Part shown: positions 11,783 to 21,499 of the stretch, one piece after another | How positions within the stretch are numbered: the stretch's first letter is position 1 | Layout: every line of letters starts with the position of its first letter | Source of the DNA: Bedellia somnulentella | Taxonomy: Eukaryota > Arthropoda > Insecta > Lepidoptera > Bedelliidae | DNA length: 64,000 bases | Assembly: GCA_963576735.1 (NCBI GenBank) | Contig: OY755179.1 | Location: 1,612,001 to 1,676,000, forward strand | Direction of reading: 5' to 3' | Notes under the pieces: generated by a model | What the model saw: only the letters and a program-made list of their open reading frames with translations | What the model was told of the DNA's origin: nothing | Databases searched by the model: none | Translations under genes and position numbers: made by a program

Positions 11783-12057
11783 TGTCTAAAGAATCTAAAT
11801 ACAAGCTATGAAAAATCTTTGGCATCATATTACAATACAATAACAAAATTTATGAATGCAAATCCCAAACAACCTTGTAAGTTATAGTGTCAATCATGTA
11901 ATCGATTTACGGTCCGGTGAAGCATACTAATGAGCGGGAAACCTGATCACATCATAGCCTTGTATTCTCCATACATTTAATATTAGTACGTGCTACGTTA
12001 AGTATCCTATTGATTCACATACCTACTTATGTTAGTAGAAAGATAAAAGGTAAAATA

Positions 12058-12314
12058 TGCTGTGTAGTGTCGGCTTAGAATAGCACTACCCCATTTCTTC
12101 CGGTGGGTGTACGTAAGAGGCGACTAACGGTATTGGGGCTTTTAAGGGATTTTTGGGCGATGCGGTTGGAGACCCATCACCAACAACCTTTATTTTTACC
12201 ATCTTTTCCCCACTATCATTTCCAAAAGTGGCTGAGGAATTTCTAATTCCTTAGCTCTGGCTACCCCTTCTAGGGATTCACAGCCGTGAGTATATGTATG
12301 TATGTATGTATGTA
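12058..12314 (+). mobile_element. SINE-A, full length, with target duplication
   Basis: Begins tgctgtgtagtgtcggctta and ends gtgagtatatgtatgtatgt. aaagataaaagg occurs just upstream (about 12039-12050) and again directly after the tail, giving a 12-bp target duplication typical of target-primed retroposition. It serves as a reference copy of the family. Confidence 0.92.
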
Positions 12315-12327
12315 AAGATAAAAGGGC

Positions 12328-12545
12328 CGTGTAGTGGCGGCTCAGAATGTTACTTACCGATTTTGTTCTACGGATGTCGTTGGAGGCGACTTTGGTCTAG
12401 GGAGTTTTTTAAGTGATTGCTCGGCGATGTGGCTGGAGATCCCTCACCAACTATCCTTTATTATACTCATCTTCCAAAAGTGATTTAGTATGTACGTATC
12501 TTCCTTAATTTGACAATTGTAGCCGTAAGTATATTATGTTCGAAA
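12328..12545 (+). mobile_element. SINE-A, old diverged copy
   Basis: Starts gccgtgtagtggcggctcag, keeps ggcgatgtggctggagatcc and ends gtagccgtaagtat, with many changes and a gap. It lies directly after the younger copy, which used its flank as target. Confidence 0.75.
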
Positions 12546-12750
12546 ACGATCTTACTGACATTAGGGAAAGGGTATTTATATTTACAAAGCTTATTTTTTT
12601 TCATGGAGACTTGGAAATAGTACAACTGTCCTTTTCTTTAATACAGGTTTAATATCGACCTTTGAAATTACTTTCTCTGTATCAAATCGATTAATGAATT
12701 AGGCTCTCTCAGGCCCTTTCTGAAGAAAACACATAATGTCATCGCATATA

Positions 12751-12756
12751 TTTATT
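12751..12756 (-). promoter_or_regulatory. poly(A) signal of the cuticle-like gene
   Basis: AATAAA on - about 190 bases after the TAA at 12947-12949, with no repeat between. Confidence 0.65.
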
Positions 12757-12946
12757 TTGTTAAAACATAATGAACGCATTAAACACCTGCTGTTACATTG
12801 CATCAGATAACATAATAATCACATAAGACTAGTTAAACATGTATATATACAAAACTGTAGACTGAAATCATACACTAAACATTTACCCTTAAAAGAATCT
12901 CTGTCTGTCGGTAGGTTACTCTGTGAAAATCATTACACAGAGTATC

Positions 12947-15128
12947 TTAACGGTAATAGGCCAATGGGTAAGAGTAGGTGTACGCGTATGGGTAAGTATA
13001 GGCCACAGGAGAGCTGTAGGAGGCGACGTAGGCTCCAGGGGCTGTGTAGTAGCCGTACGGATCAACCAGGACCTGAGGCTTGGCCGCAGCAGAACCAGCC
13101 AGGATAGCCAGTGCAGCGGCGAATAGAACCATCTGGAAAATAATTTTGTTACGCTACGAGTCACAAGAATCCTATGTACGAATTGTTCATTAAAGATGTT
13201 GTGAGAATGGAAGCCATACAAAGAAAATATAGAACATTATAGAAGTCGGTAAACGCCGCGTAGTATTGCAGGCATGGGACACTAAATCACCCCTGATGTA
13301 TTTTTGTAATAAATCATCCGTTTTGTTACATACATACATATATATACTCACGGCTATAAATCCCTAAAAGGGGTAGCCGGAGCTAAGGAATCAGAAATTC
13401 CTCAGCCACTTTTGGAAGTTGCGTGGGGAAAAGATGGTAAAATAAAGGTTGTTGGTGATGGGTCTCCAACCGCATCCCCACGGTTTTGTTACACCCCACA
13501 AATATAGAGAGTTGATACAATGAAGTAGTTTAATACATACATATATACTCATGACTATAAATCTCAAATAGAAGAGGTAGCCAGAGATTCAAAATAAGAA
13601 ATTCTTAAGCCACTTTTAGTTTTCCATTGGGGATAGGATTCTAAAATTAAGATTGATGGTAATACATCTCCGCCATATCGCCAAACAACCACTCTTCTTT
13701 TAATTAATAAACTCCGACTACCTTTTTTTGAGATTTTAAGCGAGTGTAATCTGTATATGTATTCAGTGGCAAAGAAGTTTAGATTTATGACGTTTGTTAT
13801 CTGGATATGCAAATATAATATAAAAAAAAAACCTCTTTAGGGCCAGCGCTGACTGCCGGCATGGCATGGCATGGCATGGCAAAGGATTTCGGTACAGATA
13901 TAGCATTTTTAATCTTATTACCATGAGTATAGAATTCATTTTACTTCATTTTGACACAACGATGCCGACGTTCTGTTCCTACCGCGGCCTCCCTCGGCAT
14001 CGTTGTGTCAAAATGAATTCTATACGCATGGCAATAAGATTAAAAATGCTGTATCTGTACCGAAATCCTTTGCCATGCCATGCCGGCAGTGAGCGCCGGC
14101 CCTTACGCTGTCGGAACCTGATGACAAGCATGATGTTTATGAGCAAGATATTTTTAATATTATGAAACAAAATATAACGGTGTATACTTAATTGAGCCAG
14201 ATTACGTAATTAATGTATTTTTCTTTTTTTTGACTTGGACTTTTTTTAGTTTGATAACTAATACTCATCGGTAGTTTGTTAATGATATTATATTCAAAAC
14301 AATATTATCTAGATTTACTTTCTAAGCTCAAAAATTTAAAAACTTTAATAATATCATTTTTATGGTTTTTTTACTCGGAGTTTAATAACCAAGCTATCTA
14401 AATGTTCACTGTGGTCAATATTTAAACAACATTTGAACCGCAAACGCGTATATTAAATGTTTCATGGTCTGAACGCAGCATGGGTCATTGCAGTGTGCAA
14501 TGAAATTGCATAATATAAACAGCCTCGTTACGGTCATGAAGTATCTACTATCAGGCTATCATACAAAGAATGATCTTCGATATTTTTAGCAAAATAGGCG
14601 TATTCACCATTTTATGTTTAATAACATGCATAATGCATTAATTCTAATATTGGCTATTAAGTATTTTAATTCTAAGTCTTACTTACCACAAAATGGATCT
14701 GTTATGTTATCCAATAAAATACATATACATACATATACTCACAGCTATAAATCCCTAAAAGGGGTAGCCAGAGCTAAGGAATTAGAAATTCCCCAGCCAC
14801 TTTTGGAAAGTTGAGTGGGGTAAAGATGGTGAAATAAAGGTTGTTGGTGATGGGTCTCCAACCGCATCGCCCAAAAATCCCTTAATAGCCCCAATACCGT
14901 TAGTTGCCTCTTACGTACACCCACCGGAAGAAATGGGGTAGTGCTATTCTAAGCCGACACTACACAGCATCTTTTATGTTATCCAATAAAGAAGTATTTT
15001 TTATTACTCTCACAGCCAAACTGAATTGTACACCCTATTACAATTTACACAGTAATTTTAATAAGTAATTCATCCTAAATATAATACTAAATTCAGTATA
15101 TATAAAAATTACTTACCAGCTTAAACAT
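12947..15128 (-). CDS. short secreted tyrosine-rich cuticle-like peptide, two coding exons
   Basis: Coding exon 1 (15117-15128, four codons, MFKL) ends at a GTAAGT donor. Exon 2 (12947-13132) follows a TTTTCCAG acceptor and carries on in frame to TAA, giving 65 residues. The start is a hydrophobic signal peptide (residues 1 to about 21, cleaved after GSAAA). The mature part, KPQVLVDPYGYY onward, is rich in Tyr, Ala, Pro and Ser with YTYPYAYTYSYPLAYYR at the end. Lepidopteran cuticle and neuropeptide-like secreted proteins commonly split the signal peptide after MFKL (family knowledge). A role in cuticle is inferred from composition; no chitin-binding R&R domain is present. The 1.98-kb intron is filled with SINE-A copies and a Harbinger-like MITE. 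Confidence 0.88.
13327..13476 (-). mobile_element. SINE-A, truncated, with target duplication, in the intron
   Basis: Tail and middle of the family in antisense, lost after ccaaccgcatc. gttttgttaca flanks both sides, so truncation happened at insertion, as expected for 5' truncation during reverse transcription. Confidence 0.85.
13531..13680 (-). mobile_element. SINE-A, old fragment in the intron
   Basis: tacatacatatatactcatg, ggtagccagag and agccacttttag show the family tail with considerable divergence. Confidence 0.7.
13840..14102. mobile_element. hairpin MITE, Harbinger-like
   Basis: The 263-bp element runs from GGGCCAGCGCT to AGCGCCGGCCC. Its two arms (13840-13968 and 13994-14102) are near-perfect reverse complements around a 25-nt loop. 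TTA on both sides (13837-13839 and 14103-14105) is a 3-bp duplication of the kind PIF/Harbinger elements make (family knowledge). The left arm carries four ggcat repeats and a 9-bp stretch missing from the right arm. It lies in the intron of the cuticle-like gene. Confidence 0.82.
14106..14715. other. intron sequence, nothing recognised
   Basis: AT-rich stretch of the cuticle-like gene intron with no repeat family that I recognise. Confidence 0.4.
14718..14970 (-). mobile_element. SINE-A, full length, with target duplication, in the intron
   Basis: Runs from acatatacatacatatactc to aagccgacactacacagc. atgttatccaataaa occurs on both sides, a 15-bp target duplication, so this is a fairly young insertion about 150 bp from the exon 1 donor. 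Confidence 0.92.
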
Positions 15129-15235
15129 GATTAATGATTTCCTTCTCAGGTACAAGAACCGAGTCTAACCGCCGTAGACGGGGCTGTCACTTCCAAAGTT
15201 TCAGATTAATAATGCTCATCTAAACGGAAAGTGTG

Positions 15236-15243
15236 TTTATATA
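15236..15243 (-). promoter_or_regulatory. TATA box of the cuticle-like gene
   Basis: TATATAAA on -, 108 bases upstream of the start codon, predicting a transcription start around 15205-15212 and an 80-base leader. A TATA promoter is usual for stage-specific insect cuticle genes. Confidence 0.7.
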
Positions 15244-15387
15244 CGTTTGGTGGACCCGTCCGTGATATGAACACTAATTAGATCTTGTCCTCATCATTGA
15301 ATGAGCCTTATTGCTGTTAACAATAACACGATTAGTATAGAAAAGGATACAGTGTTTCCATATAGATCGGCGGCTTATTACTACAGG

Positions 15388-15527
15388 GAGCCTAGCACGA
15401 GCGCTATTTTATATTCACGATATCGGTTAGAGTGAGATGACAGTATACAATACTAAGTAGGTGCGAAAGAGATGGCTGTTTATTACCACGCGATATCAAG
15501 TTGAAAGGGCTTTTGTACTAGTTTTGC
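15388..15527. mobile_element. MITE-1 copy
   Basis: agcctagcacgagcgctatt at the left, gtgcgaaagagatggctg and accacgcgatatc inside, and ttttgtactag at the right align with the copy at 10280-10606. Confidence 0.65.
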
Positions 15528-15815
15528 AGCTAATAGTCAGAAGGAAGTCTCAGAGTTGATGAGTACAAAAACGTGAATAGTAGGTATTGTATCGTTTGTC
15601 AACAACACCATTACAGCGACATGTATTTGGATACGACAATTATGAGCTTTGGAATTACCCCGTGTTATTGTTTATGGCGGCATTGAGTTAGTTGGTCAAA
15701 GTGATCGATGAGGGATAATGATAGCAAAAAATCTACGAAGATCTTGAGATTTGCATGGTATTGTCTACTTTGACTAAAATCAAACCCTGAACGTTTTACG
15801 TAAGAGCTTGTTTCC
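15528..15815. other. intergenic, nothing recognised
   Basis: No gene or repeat family supported. Confidence 0.4.
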
Positions 15816-15820
15816 TTTTA

Positions 15821-16068
15821 ATACATACATACATATACTCACGGCTATATATCCCTAAAAGGGGAAGCCAGAGCTGTGGAATTAGAAATTCCTCAGCCAC
15901 TTTTGGAAAGCTGCATGGGCAAAAGATGGTAAAATAAAGGTTGTTGGTGATGGGTCTCCAACCGCATCGCCCAAAAATCCCTTAATAGCCTCAATACCGT
16001 TAGTCGCCTCCTACGTACACCCATCGGTAGAAACGGGGTAGTGCTATTCTAAGCCGACACTACACGGC
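15821..16068 (-). mobile_element. SINE-A, full length, antisense
   Basis: From aatacatacatacatatact to taagccgacactacacggc with all internal family motifs. Confidence 0.92.
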
Positions 16069-16499
16069 AATTGAAGGATGGTTATATATAAGACTCACGC
16101 CATTGGTTCCATTCGCGGTAGGCAGCGAATATCGATGGCTTCCTCGCACGATTCTGGCATTACCGTCGAGCTTAATTTCAATTCAACATTCTTTGCATAC
16201 ATGCTCTTTTATTTTTGACACTTCGGTCACCTACCTTTATGAGCTCATTTTCTATTTGATCTTCATGTGTTCCCCGCGGTCATCTTTTACTGCCATTTTA
16301 ATCCACAATGGTTCTTTATACATCTTACTCCGATTCATTTGCATTCATCAGGCTTTCTTAAACTATATATAAAATCATACATTGCAAGGTATAACTCAAA
16401 ACTTTTGTTTTATCAACCAGTTTACTTCGAATTTCTAAAATGTGATAAATTCTCATTTGAACCCTTATTATTGTATATATGACTTTTTTTAACTAACCT
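16069..16499. other. intergenic, nothing recognised
   Basis: Two overlapping open frames of 71 and 89 codons (16103-16482, +) have no recognisable domain and compositionally resemble chance. Confidence 0.4.
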
Positions 16500-16500
16500 A

Positions 16501-17189
16501 CTGTGTAGTGTCGGCATAGAATAGCACTACCCATGTCTTCCCGTGGGTATTTCGTAAGAGTCGACTAAGGGAATAGGGCTTTTATCATCTTCATCCTTAA
16601 ACCAATCTAACGTCTGACGTGCCAAGGGATGCGTGGCCAGGGGTGAGCCTGGTCGTAAGCGTGTCCATGTCCCGGAGCCTGGTGCACTCCGGGTACGACA
16701 TAACCTTACCTGGTCAGAGTACTACTGGACAGTTTATTTCTCTTGCTTATCGTGGGAACGAAATGTGTTCAACTAAAAATAAACACGGAGGCGGCGATGA
16801 TGTAGCTCGCCGCTCATCACGCCATGGTTTCTTACGGGGCGAAAAGTTGCGGTGTGAAAGATGATATTGCAAAAAGATTAAAAAAAAGAATGTTGGGATG
16901 GTTTGGGCACATAGAGAGGATGGATGACAGTGAGTTGGTGAAAGAGATCTATATAGAGCTAATGTGAAAGGTAATGTGAGTAGAGGACGACTACGGAGGA
17001 CAGACCTCCAAATAGAAAGTGTGCTCAAAAATGCAGGCGTCAGAAGTATGAAGAATAAAAGAGCATGTATGAATAGATTGATAGATGTAAACGAAGCTAG
17101 AGAGGTTTGCCAGGAACGTACAAAGTGGCGATCAAAAGTATATGTGTACCCCGATGAGAAATAATGGCGTGAGTATATGTTTGTATGTT
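16501..17189 (+). mobile_element. internally deleted copy of the RTE LINE
   Basis: The first 345 bases match the 5' end of the full element at 57083-57433 (ctgtgtagtg, catggcc/cgtggccagggg, the gaggcggcgatg motif). The rest matches its 3' end from 60130 (tgtgaaagatgatatt, ggtttgggcacatagagag) through the ATGT tail. At the join both parental sequences read gaaaagt, so about 2.7 kb was lost across a 7-bp microhomology. The remaining frames at 16619-16864 and 16964-17164 are pieces of the ends only. Confidence 0.9.
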
Positions 17190-17314
17190 TTTATCCCGTT
17201 TATCACAGTAAAACTGCCAGATTGTTATTTACTCCTTTTTAGTAATAATTTACAAAGGCATATCGTTTCGTTAAAGCTTCGGTCACATCTGGAAGTCTTG
17301 GATTCGATTTCCAG

Positions 17315-17500
17315 GGGGTAAAATTACAAATTCCGTGTTTCGGAGGGCACGTTAAGCCGTAAATCCCGGCTGCTATAACGGTAGTAGTCTTAGTCCACCA
17401 AAGCGCGCTTGGCGAGCGTGATGGACTATGACCAAATTACCCTATAGGGTAGGCTCGAGCCTCTCGCTGGAGAGATATATCGGCTAGGAGACCTTAAACA
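17315..17500 (+). mobile_element. SINE-D copy
   Basis: Contains cggagggcacgttaagccgt, tagtccacca, gatggactatgac and gctcgagcctctcgctgg, matching 7285-7470 and the reverse of 62745-62905. Confidence 0.65.
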
Positions 17501-17568
17501 TTCATGTATTCAACTGTATCTATACTATATGTTATTTAATTTTTATCATATATTATTTTCTAGTAGTA

Positions 17569-17813
17569 CATACATATACATATACTCACGGCTATGAATC
17601 CCTAGAAGGGGTAGCCAGAGCTAAGGAATTAGAAATTCCTCAACCACTTTTGGAAAGTTATGTGGGTAAAAGATGTTTAAATAAAGGTTTTTGGTGATGG
17701 GTCTCCAACCGCATCGCCCAAAATCCCTTAAAAGCCCCAATACCGTTAGTCGCCTTTTACGTACACCCGCCCGAAGAAATTGGGTAGTGCTATTCTAAGC
17801 CGACACTACACAG
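17569..17813 (-). mobile_element. SINE-A, full length, with target duplication
   Basis: Runs from catacatatacatatactca to taagccgacactacacagc. ttctagtagta occurs before the element and again at about 17822, giving an 11- to 12-bp duplication. Confidence 0.92.
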
Positions 17814-17929
17814 CTACAAAGTTTCTAGTAGTAAATTAAATATTAACAAAAAATATTGAAAAAAGCGCACAAGGCTAAGTTGCACTTAGTCATTTGACAT
17901 TGTATTCGTATAAAGCGGCGATAGGTCTG

Positions 17930-18068
17930 CTCCTTATCACGTGTGTGTATGTGTCACTATCCAAGCAAAACATGGGTACTCTGAACACCAGGTGACAAGG
18001 TCACGTGATGTTCAGTATTAGTACCTCTGCGAACCCCTTCGGGAATATTCGGCGTGAACGTTTGGGTT
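17930..18068 (+). mobile_element. SINE-B 3' fragment
   Basis: cctatcacgtg-like start, acatgggtactctgaacacc, gtgacaaggtcacgtgatgt and cggcgtgaacgtttgg match the 3' half of the copy at 29215-29580. Confidence 0.8.
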
Positions 18069-18401
18069 TTAGTTGAGTGTACGCATTAATGTACAAAATT
18101 CTACGGAGATCTTGCGATTCCGTACAAACCGATCGTAAGTAATTGACTGCAGGATTAATTTTACACTATTTAGAATCAACGGATTGCATAATCTATATCA
18201 ATGTCGGTAGCTCCTTATGGTTGTCATAAATATAAATTCTATCACAGTACGCTGCTGTGGAATGCATGCATACATTAAGTTATTTCGTTATGATGCAATC
18301 TTGCAACTGTCGTTGCATCGTACGATTCAGTAGGTGTGAGGGAGTCATGTTAGAGCGCACACTATTGCGGCCTCACTCGCACATAGCAGCGTCTCACTCT
18401 T
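18069..18401. other. intergenic, nothing recognised
   Basis: No gene or family supported. Confidence 0.4.
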
Positions 18402-18613
18402 ATCCTCGTAACGCCCGTTGTATCACTAGAGGAACAAAACTCCTGTGACTAATAGTAACTATTAAAAAACATAAAGCCATAGGAATAGTTCTTGTTAAAG
18501 ATATCATTAATTTTAATAATGGGCAGTCAGCACATTTTTTTTTTTGTTCCATTAGAGATACATTGGATAGAACTTACAAGTCATAACAATTTCTATACGG
18601 GCGTTACGAGGAT
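18402..18613. repeat. perfect 17-bp inverted repeat 195 bp apart
   Basis: atcctcgtaacgcccgt at 18402-18418 and its exact reverse complement at 18597-18613. The rest of the interval is AT-rich. Possibly the ends of a small DNA transposon; no target duplication identified. Confidence 0.6.
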
Positions 18614-19127
18614 ATTCCTACATCGCTGAGTGTAAATGTTTTTCGAGTTAAGCATAGATACAAATTATAAGTTGGTACACAGTAGGGTGTATTGGCCAGT
18701 ATATCTTTGCTGTTCCCACAGGTGCATTCGTATGAAATCAGTGGAAAAGAGAAATTAACCAGATAAGAGCGTAATTTAAATCTTTATGTTCATGAAAACC
18801 TCATGTGGGGATTATTACTAATAAATAAAGAATAAATAAAGGAAAGAAAAATTTCGACACAGGCGGGGATCGAACCCGCGACTGTGTCGAAATTTTTCTT
18901 TCCTTTATTTATTCTTTATTTATTAGTAATAATCCCCACATGAGGTTTTCATGAACATAAAGATTTAAATTATGTGATAGTTAGGCGTTTTCAACATTTG
19001 CATTCTATCTGAAAAGGTAGACAAGTGGCCTTCCGAATTAGTAAAAATTCGGAGGTAGGAAACGCAAACACTACTTTAACGTGTAAAAGAAATAAAGGAT
19101 AGAAGAATTTCGCACTGGCAGCCAACT

Positions 19128-19200
19128 GACACGGTAGCTCAGTTGGCAGAGCGTCCGGGGCGTTTACCCGAGGTCGCGGGTTCGATCCCCGCCTGTGTCG
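19128..19200 (+). repeat. tRNA-like segment, unit 1 of the array
   Basis: A 73-nt segment that folds almost like a tRNA. Acceptor GACACGG pairs with CTGTGTC, the D arm is GCTC/GAGC, and the T arm GCGGG/CCCGC encloses TTCGATC. The A box (TAGCTCAGTTGG) and B box (GGTTCGATCCC) are intact, so Pol III could start here. The anticodon arm is irregular (4-bp CGGG/CCCG stem, loop GCGTTTA lacking the usual U33). I read it as a tRNA-derived SINE head, not a working tRNA gene. Confidence 0.75.
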
Positions 19201-19438
19201 AAATTTTTCTTTCCTTTATTTATTCTTTATTTATTAGTAATAATCCCCACATGAGGTTTTCATGAACATAAAGATTTAAATTATGTGATAGTTAGGCGTT
19301 TTCAACATTTGCATTCTATCTGAAAAGGTAGACAAGTGGCCTTCCGAATTAGTAAAAATTCGGAGGTAGGAAACGCAAACACTACTTTAACGTGTAAAAG
19401 AAATAAAGGATAGAAGAATTTCGCACTGGCAGCCAACT

Positions 19439-19511
19439 GACACGGTAGCTCAGTTGGCAGAGCGTCCGGGGCGTTTACCCGAGGTCGCGGGTTCGATCCC
19501 CGCCTGTGTCG
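19439..19511 (+). repeat. tRNA-like segment, unit 2
   Basis: Same sequence as unit 1 as far as I can compare by eye. Confidence 0.75.
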
Positions 19512-19738
19512 AAATTTTTCTTTCCTTTATTTATTAGTAATAATCCCCACATGAGGTTTTCATGAACATAAAGATTTAAATTATGTGATAGTTAGGCGTT
19601 TTCAACATTTGCATTCTATCTGAAAAGGTAGACAAGTGGCCTTCCGAATTAGTAAAAATTCGGAGGTAGGAAACGCAAACACTACTTTAACGTGTAAAAG
19701 AAATAAAGGATAGAAGAATTTCGCACTGGCAGCCAACT

Positions 19739-19811
19739 GACACGGTAGCTCAGTTGGCAGAGCGTCCGGGGCGTTTACCCGAGGTCGCGGGTTCGATCCC
19801 CGCCTGTGTCG
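19739..19811 (+). repeat. tRNA-like segment, unit 3
   Basis: Same sequence as unit 1. Confidence 0.75.
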
Positions 19812-20038
19812 AAATTTTTCTTTCCTTTATTTATTAGTAATAATCCCCACATGAGGTTTTCATGAACATAAAGATTTAAATTATGTGATAGTTAGGCGTT
19901 TTCAACATTTGCATTCTATCTGAAAAGGTAGACAAGTGGCCTTCCGAATTAGTAAAAATTCGGAGGTAGGAAACGCAAACACTACTTTAACGTGTAAAAG
20001 AAATAAAGGATAGAAGAATTTCGCACTGGCAGCCAACT

Positions 20039-20111
20039 GACACGGTAGCTCAGTTGGCAGAGCGTCCGGGGCGTTTACCCGAGGTCGCGGGTTCGATCCC
20101 CGCCTGTGTCG
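20039..20111 (+). repeat. tRNA-like segment, unit 4
   Basis: Same sequence as unit 1; the downstream tail ends at the target duplication. Confidence 0.75.
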
Positions 20112-20145
20112 AAATTTTTCTTTCCTTTATTTATTCTTTATTTAT

Positions 20146-20430
20146 CAGATAAGAGCGTGTAGGTAGAACACTGCTTATCGTGCAGACGATGACGGTTCAG
20201 ATCCCGGATCGGGCCTACATTAATTTGTCTTGTCCAAAAACATTATGTGTGGTGAATTTATAAAGATTGTTAACTGTGAGGGGAAACGTTGTGAAGAAAC
20301 CTATCACGCGAGTACTAAAACGTGGGTACTCTGAACAGTAGGTGACAATGTCACGTGATTTTCAGAAGTATTAGTAACACTGCCAACCCATTCGGGGATA
20401 TGCGGCATGAACGTTTAAGTTTTTTTTTGA
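20146..20430 (+). mobile_element. SINE-B, interrupted at its head by the SINE-C array
   Basis: aggtagaacactgcttatcg, cggttcagatcccgg (B box), cgggcctacattaatttgtc, tgacaatgtcacgtga and gcggcatgaacgtt align with the copy at 29215-29580. A deletion removes part of the middle. Confidence 0.8.
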
Positions 20431-20667
20431 GTTGAAGTGCGAGTAGAACTCGCCAATCGAGGGTTATGTATAAGTTTTTGGATAAATTGGTTTAATTCCC
20501 TGATGCTCCTCAGTGGAGAGAACAATAGCCTATCACCCAGTCGTGTGTTTAAACAGCGAGTCGGGCCTACACCGATGTGTCACTATATATGGGTGGTTAA
20601 TTTATATAATAGAATGGAATATAAAAAGTTCACAAACATAATAAATCAGTTTTACATAGATGTATAA

Positions 20668-20745
20668 TTGATGGTCTTATCACTAAAAGCTTTCTTCCAG
20701 CCAACCATCGGATGGTGAGGTTAACGAATCAAGTTATTCGGGTAG
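20668..20745 (+). repeat. dispersed repeat fragment
   Basis: ggtcttatcactaaaagc followed by cttccagccaacc and attcgggtagg resembles the sequence at about 31735-31825 (gtgttatcgctaaaagcg, cttccagacaac, cattcgggtaaac). Confidence 0.5.
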
Positions 20746-20791
20746 GTGTGCAATAAACAAGTCCCTATAAAGTAAGTACACTGTACAATTA

Positions 20792-21238
20792 AATAGGCTA
20801 TTTGACTGCAATAAAAATACACATTTCTTTTATTTCATTAGTCTTGATATTTCATTTTTGGAGCCATATGTAATAATGCGAGATAAAAATATTGCATTAT
20901 TTCAGTTAAATCCGTCTTTTAAAATAAGTATTTTTGATGCAACTGCCTCGTGACTAAAAACGACCGTGATTGGCTATTTCTATAATGACGTAGATCGCGC
21001 ATAAACAGACTGTGTATCGCTTCGCTCATTGGTGTTTAATGCGGAAGTGACGTCATTTGTGCTACAGCCGCCATAATACTTAAAGTCGTGTTTTCGCGGC
21101 ACATTTGAAAATTGCATTTTCTTTTTCGATTTTTTTAATAAAATAGCTAAAATAGAGACAGAAAAATGTTTTTTAGGGCTCCTTATAAACAAATTAACAC
21201 CGTGAGATAGTTTTCAAAACTTAGTCAAATAGCCTATT
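20792..21238. mobile_element. MITE with 16-bp terminal inverted repeats
   Basis: aataggctatttgact at the left and agtcaaatagcctatt at the right are exact reverse complements 447 bp apart. The interior has no coding capacity that I recognise. Superfamily unknown. Confidence 0.7.
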
Positions 21239-21485
21239 GGATACTTTGCACCCCGGTGACAATAATGTCACGTTATGTTCTGAAGTTTTAATATTTTTGT
21301 TCGATAGTAAACACAACAACCAACGTAAAGTTATGATTTTAAGTATGACAAAAATGTTGCCGATTAAAAAATAACTAAATTGTTGCCTTAAATTTTATCA
21401 CCACGCTTTTTAAATTAAATAAACTGCAAAAACGTACGTCTTTATATTCATACATACATACAACCTAGACTAAGAAACAATCATT
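21239..21485. other. intergenic, nothing recognised
   Basis: Starts with a short SINE-B-like scrap (accccggtgacaataatgtc); nothing else supported. Confidence 0.35.
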
Positions 21486-21499
21486 TATGATCATCACAT

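Larger units (their letters stand above)
18773..20145. mobile_element. SINE-C compound insertion: inverted head plus four tandem tRNA-like units
   Basis: cagataagagcgt lies on both sides (18760-18772 and 20146-20158), so the whole 1373-bp block behaves as one insertion. It opens with a reverse-complement SINE-C end (18773 to about 18880) facing a forward copy, forming a large palindrome. Then follow four near-identical units whose tRNA-like segments start at 19128, 19439, 19739 and 20039 (spacing 311, 300, 300; the extra 11 bases are one more ctttatttatt). Each unit carries cctcatgtggggatta in reverse, gttaggcgttttcaac and ctggcagccaactgacacgg. The target was a SINE-B copy. Confidence 0.9.

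Noticed and set aside
12916..13221. 101-codon frame on - and 67-codon frame on + at the cuticle-like gene
   Set aside because: Shadows of exon 2 of the cuticle-like gene in other frames.
19128..20111. Four functional tRNA genes
   Set aside because: Acceptor, D and T arms pair, but the anticodon arm is irregular and lacks U33, and the same segment occurs as the head of a dispersed repeat family. tRNAscan-SE would decide: a high score with a defined anticodon would bring the call back.
18843..20145. Regularly spaced identical repeats reminiscent of a CRISPR array
   Set aside because: The units are 300 bp with no unique spacers, carry Pol III boxes and lie in a eukaryotic genome; this is a tandem SINE compound.
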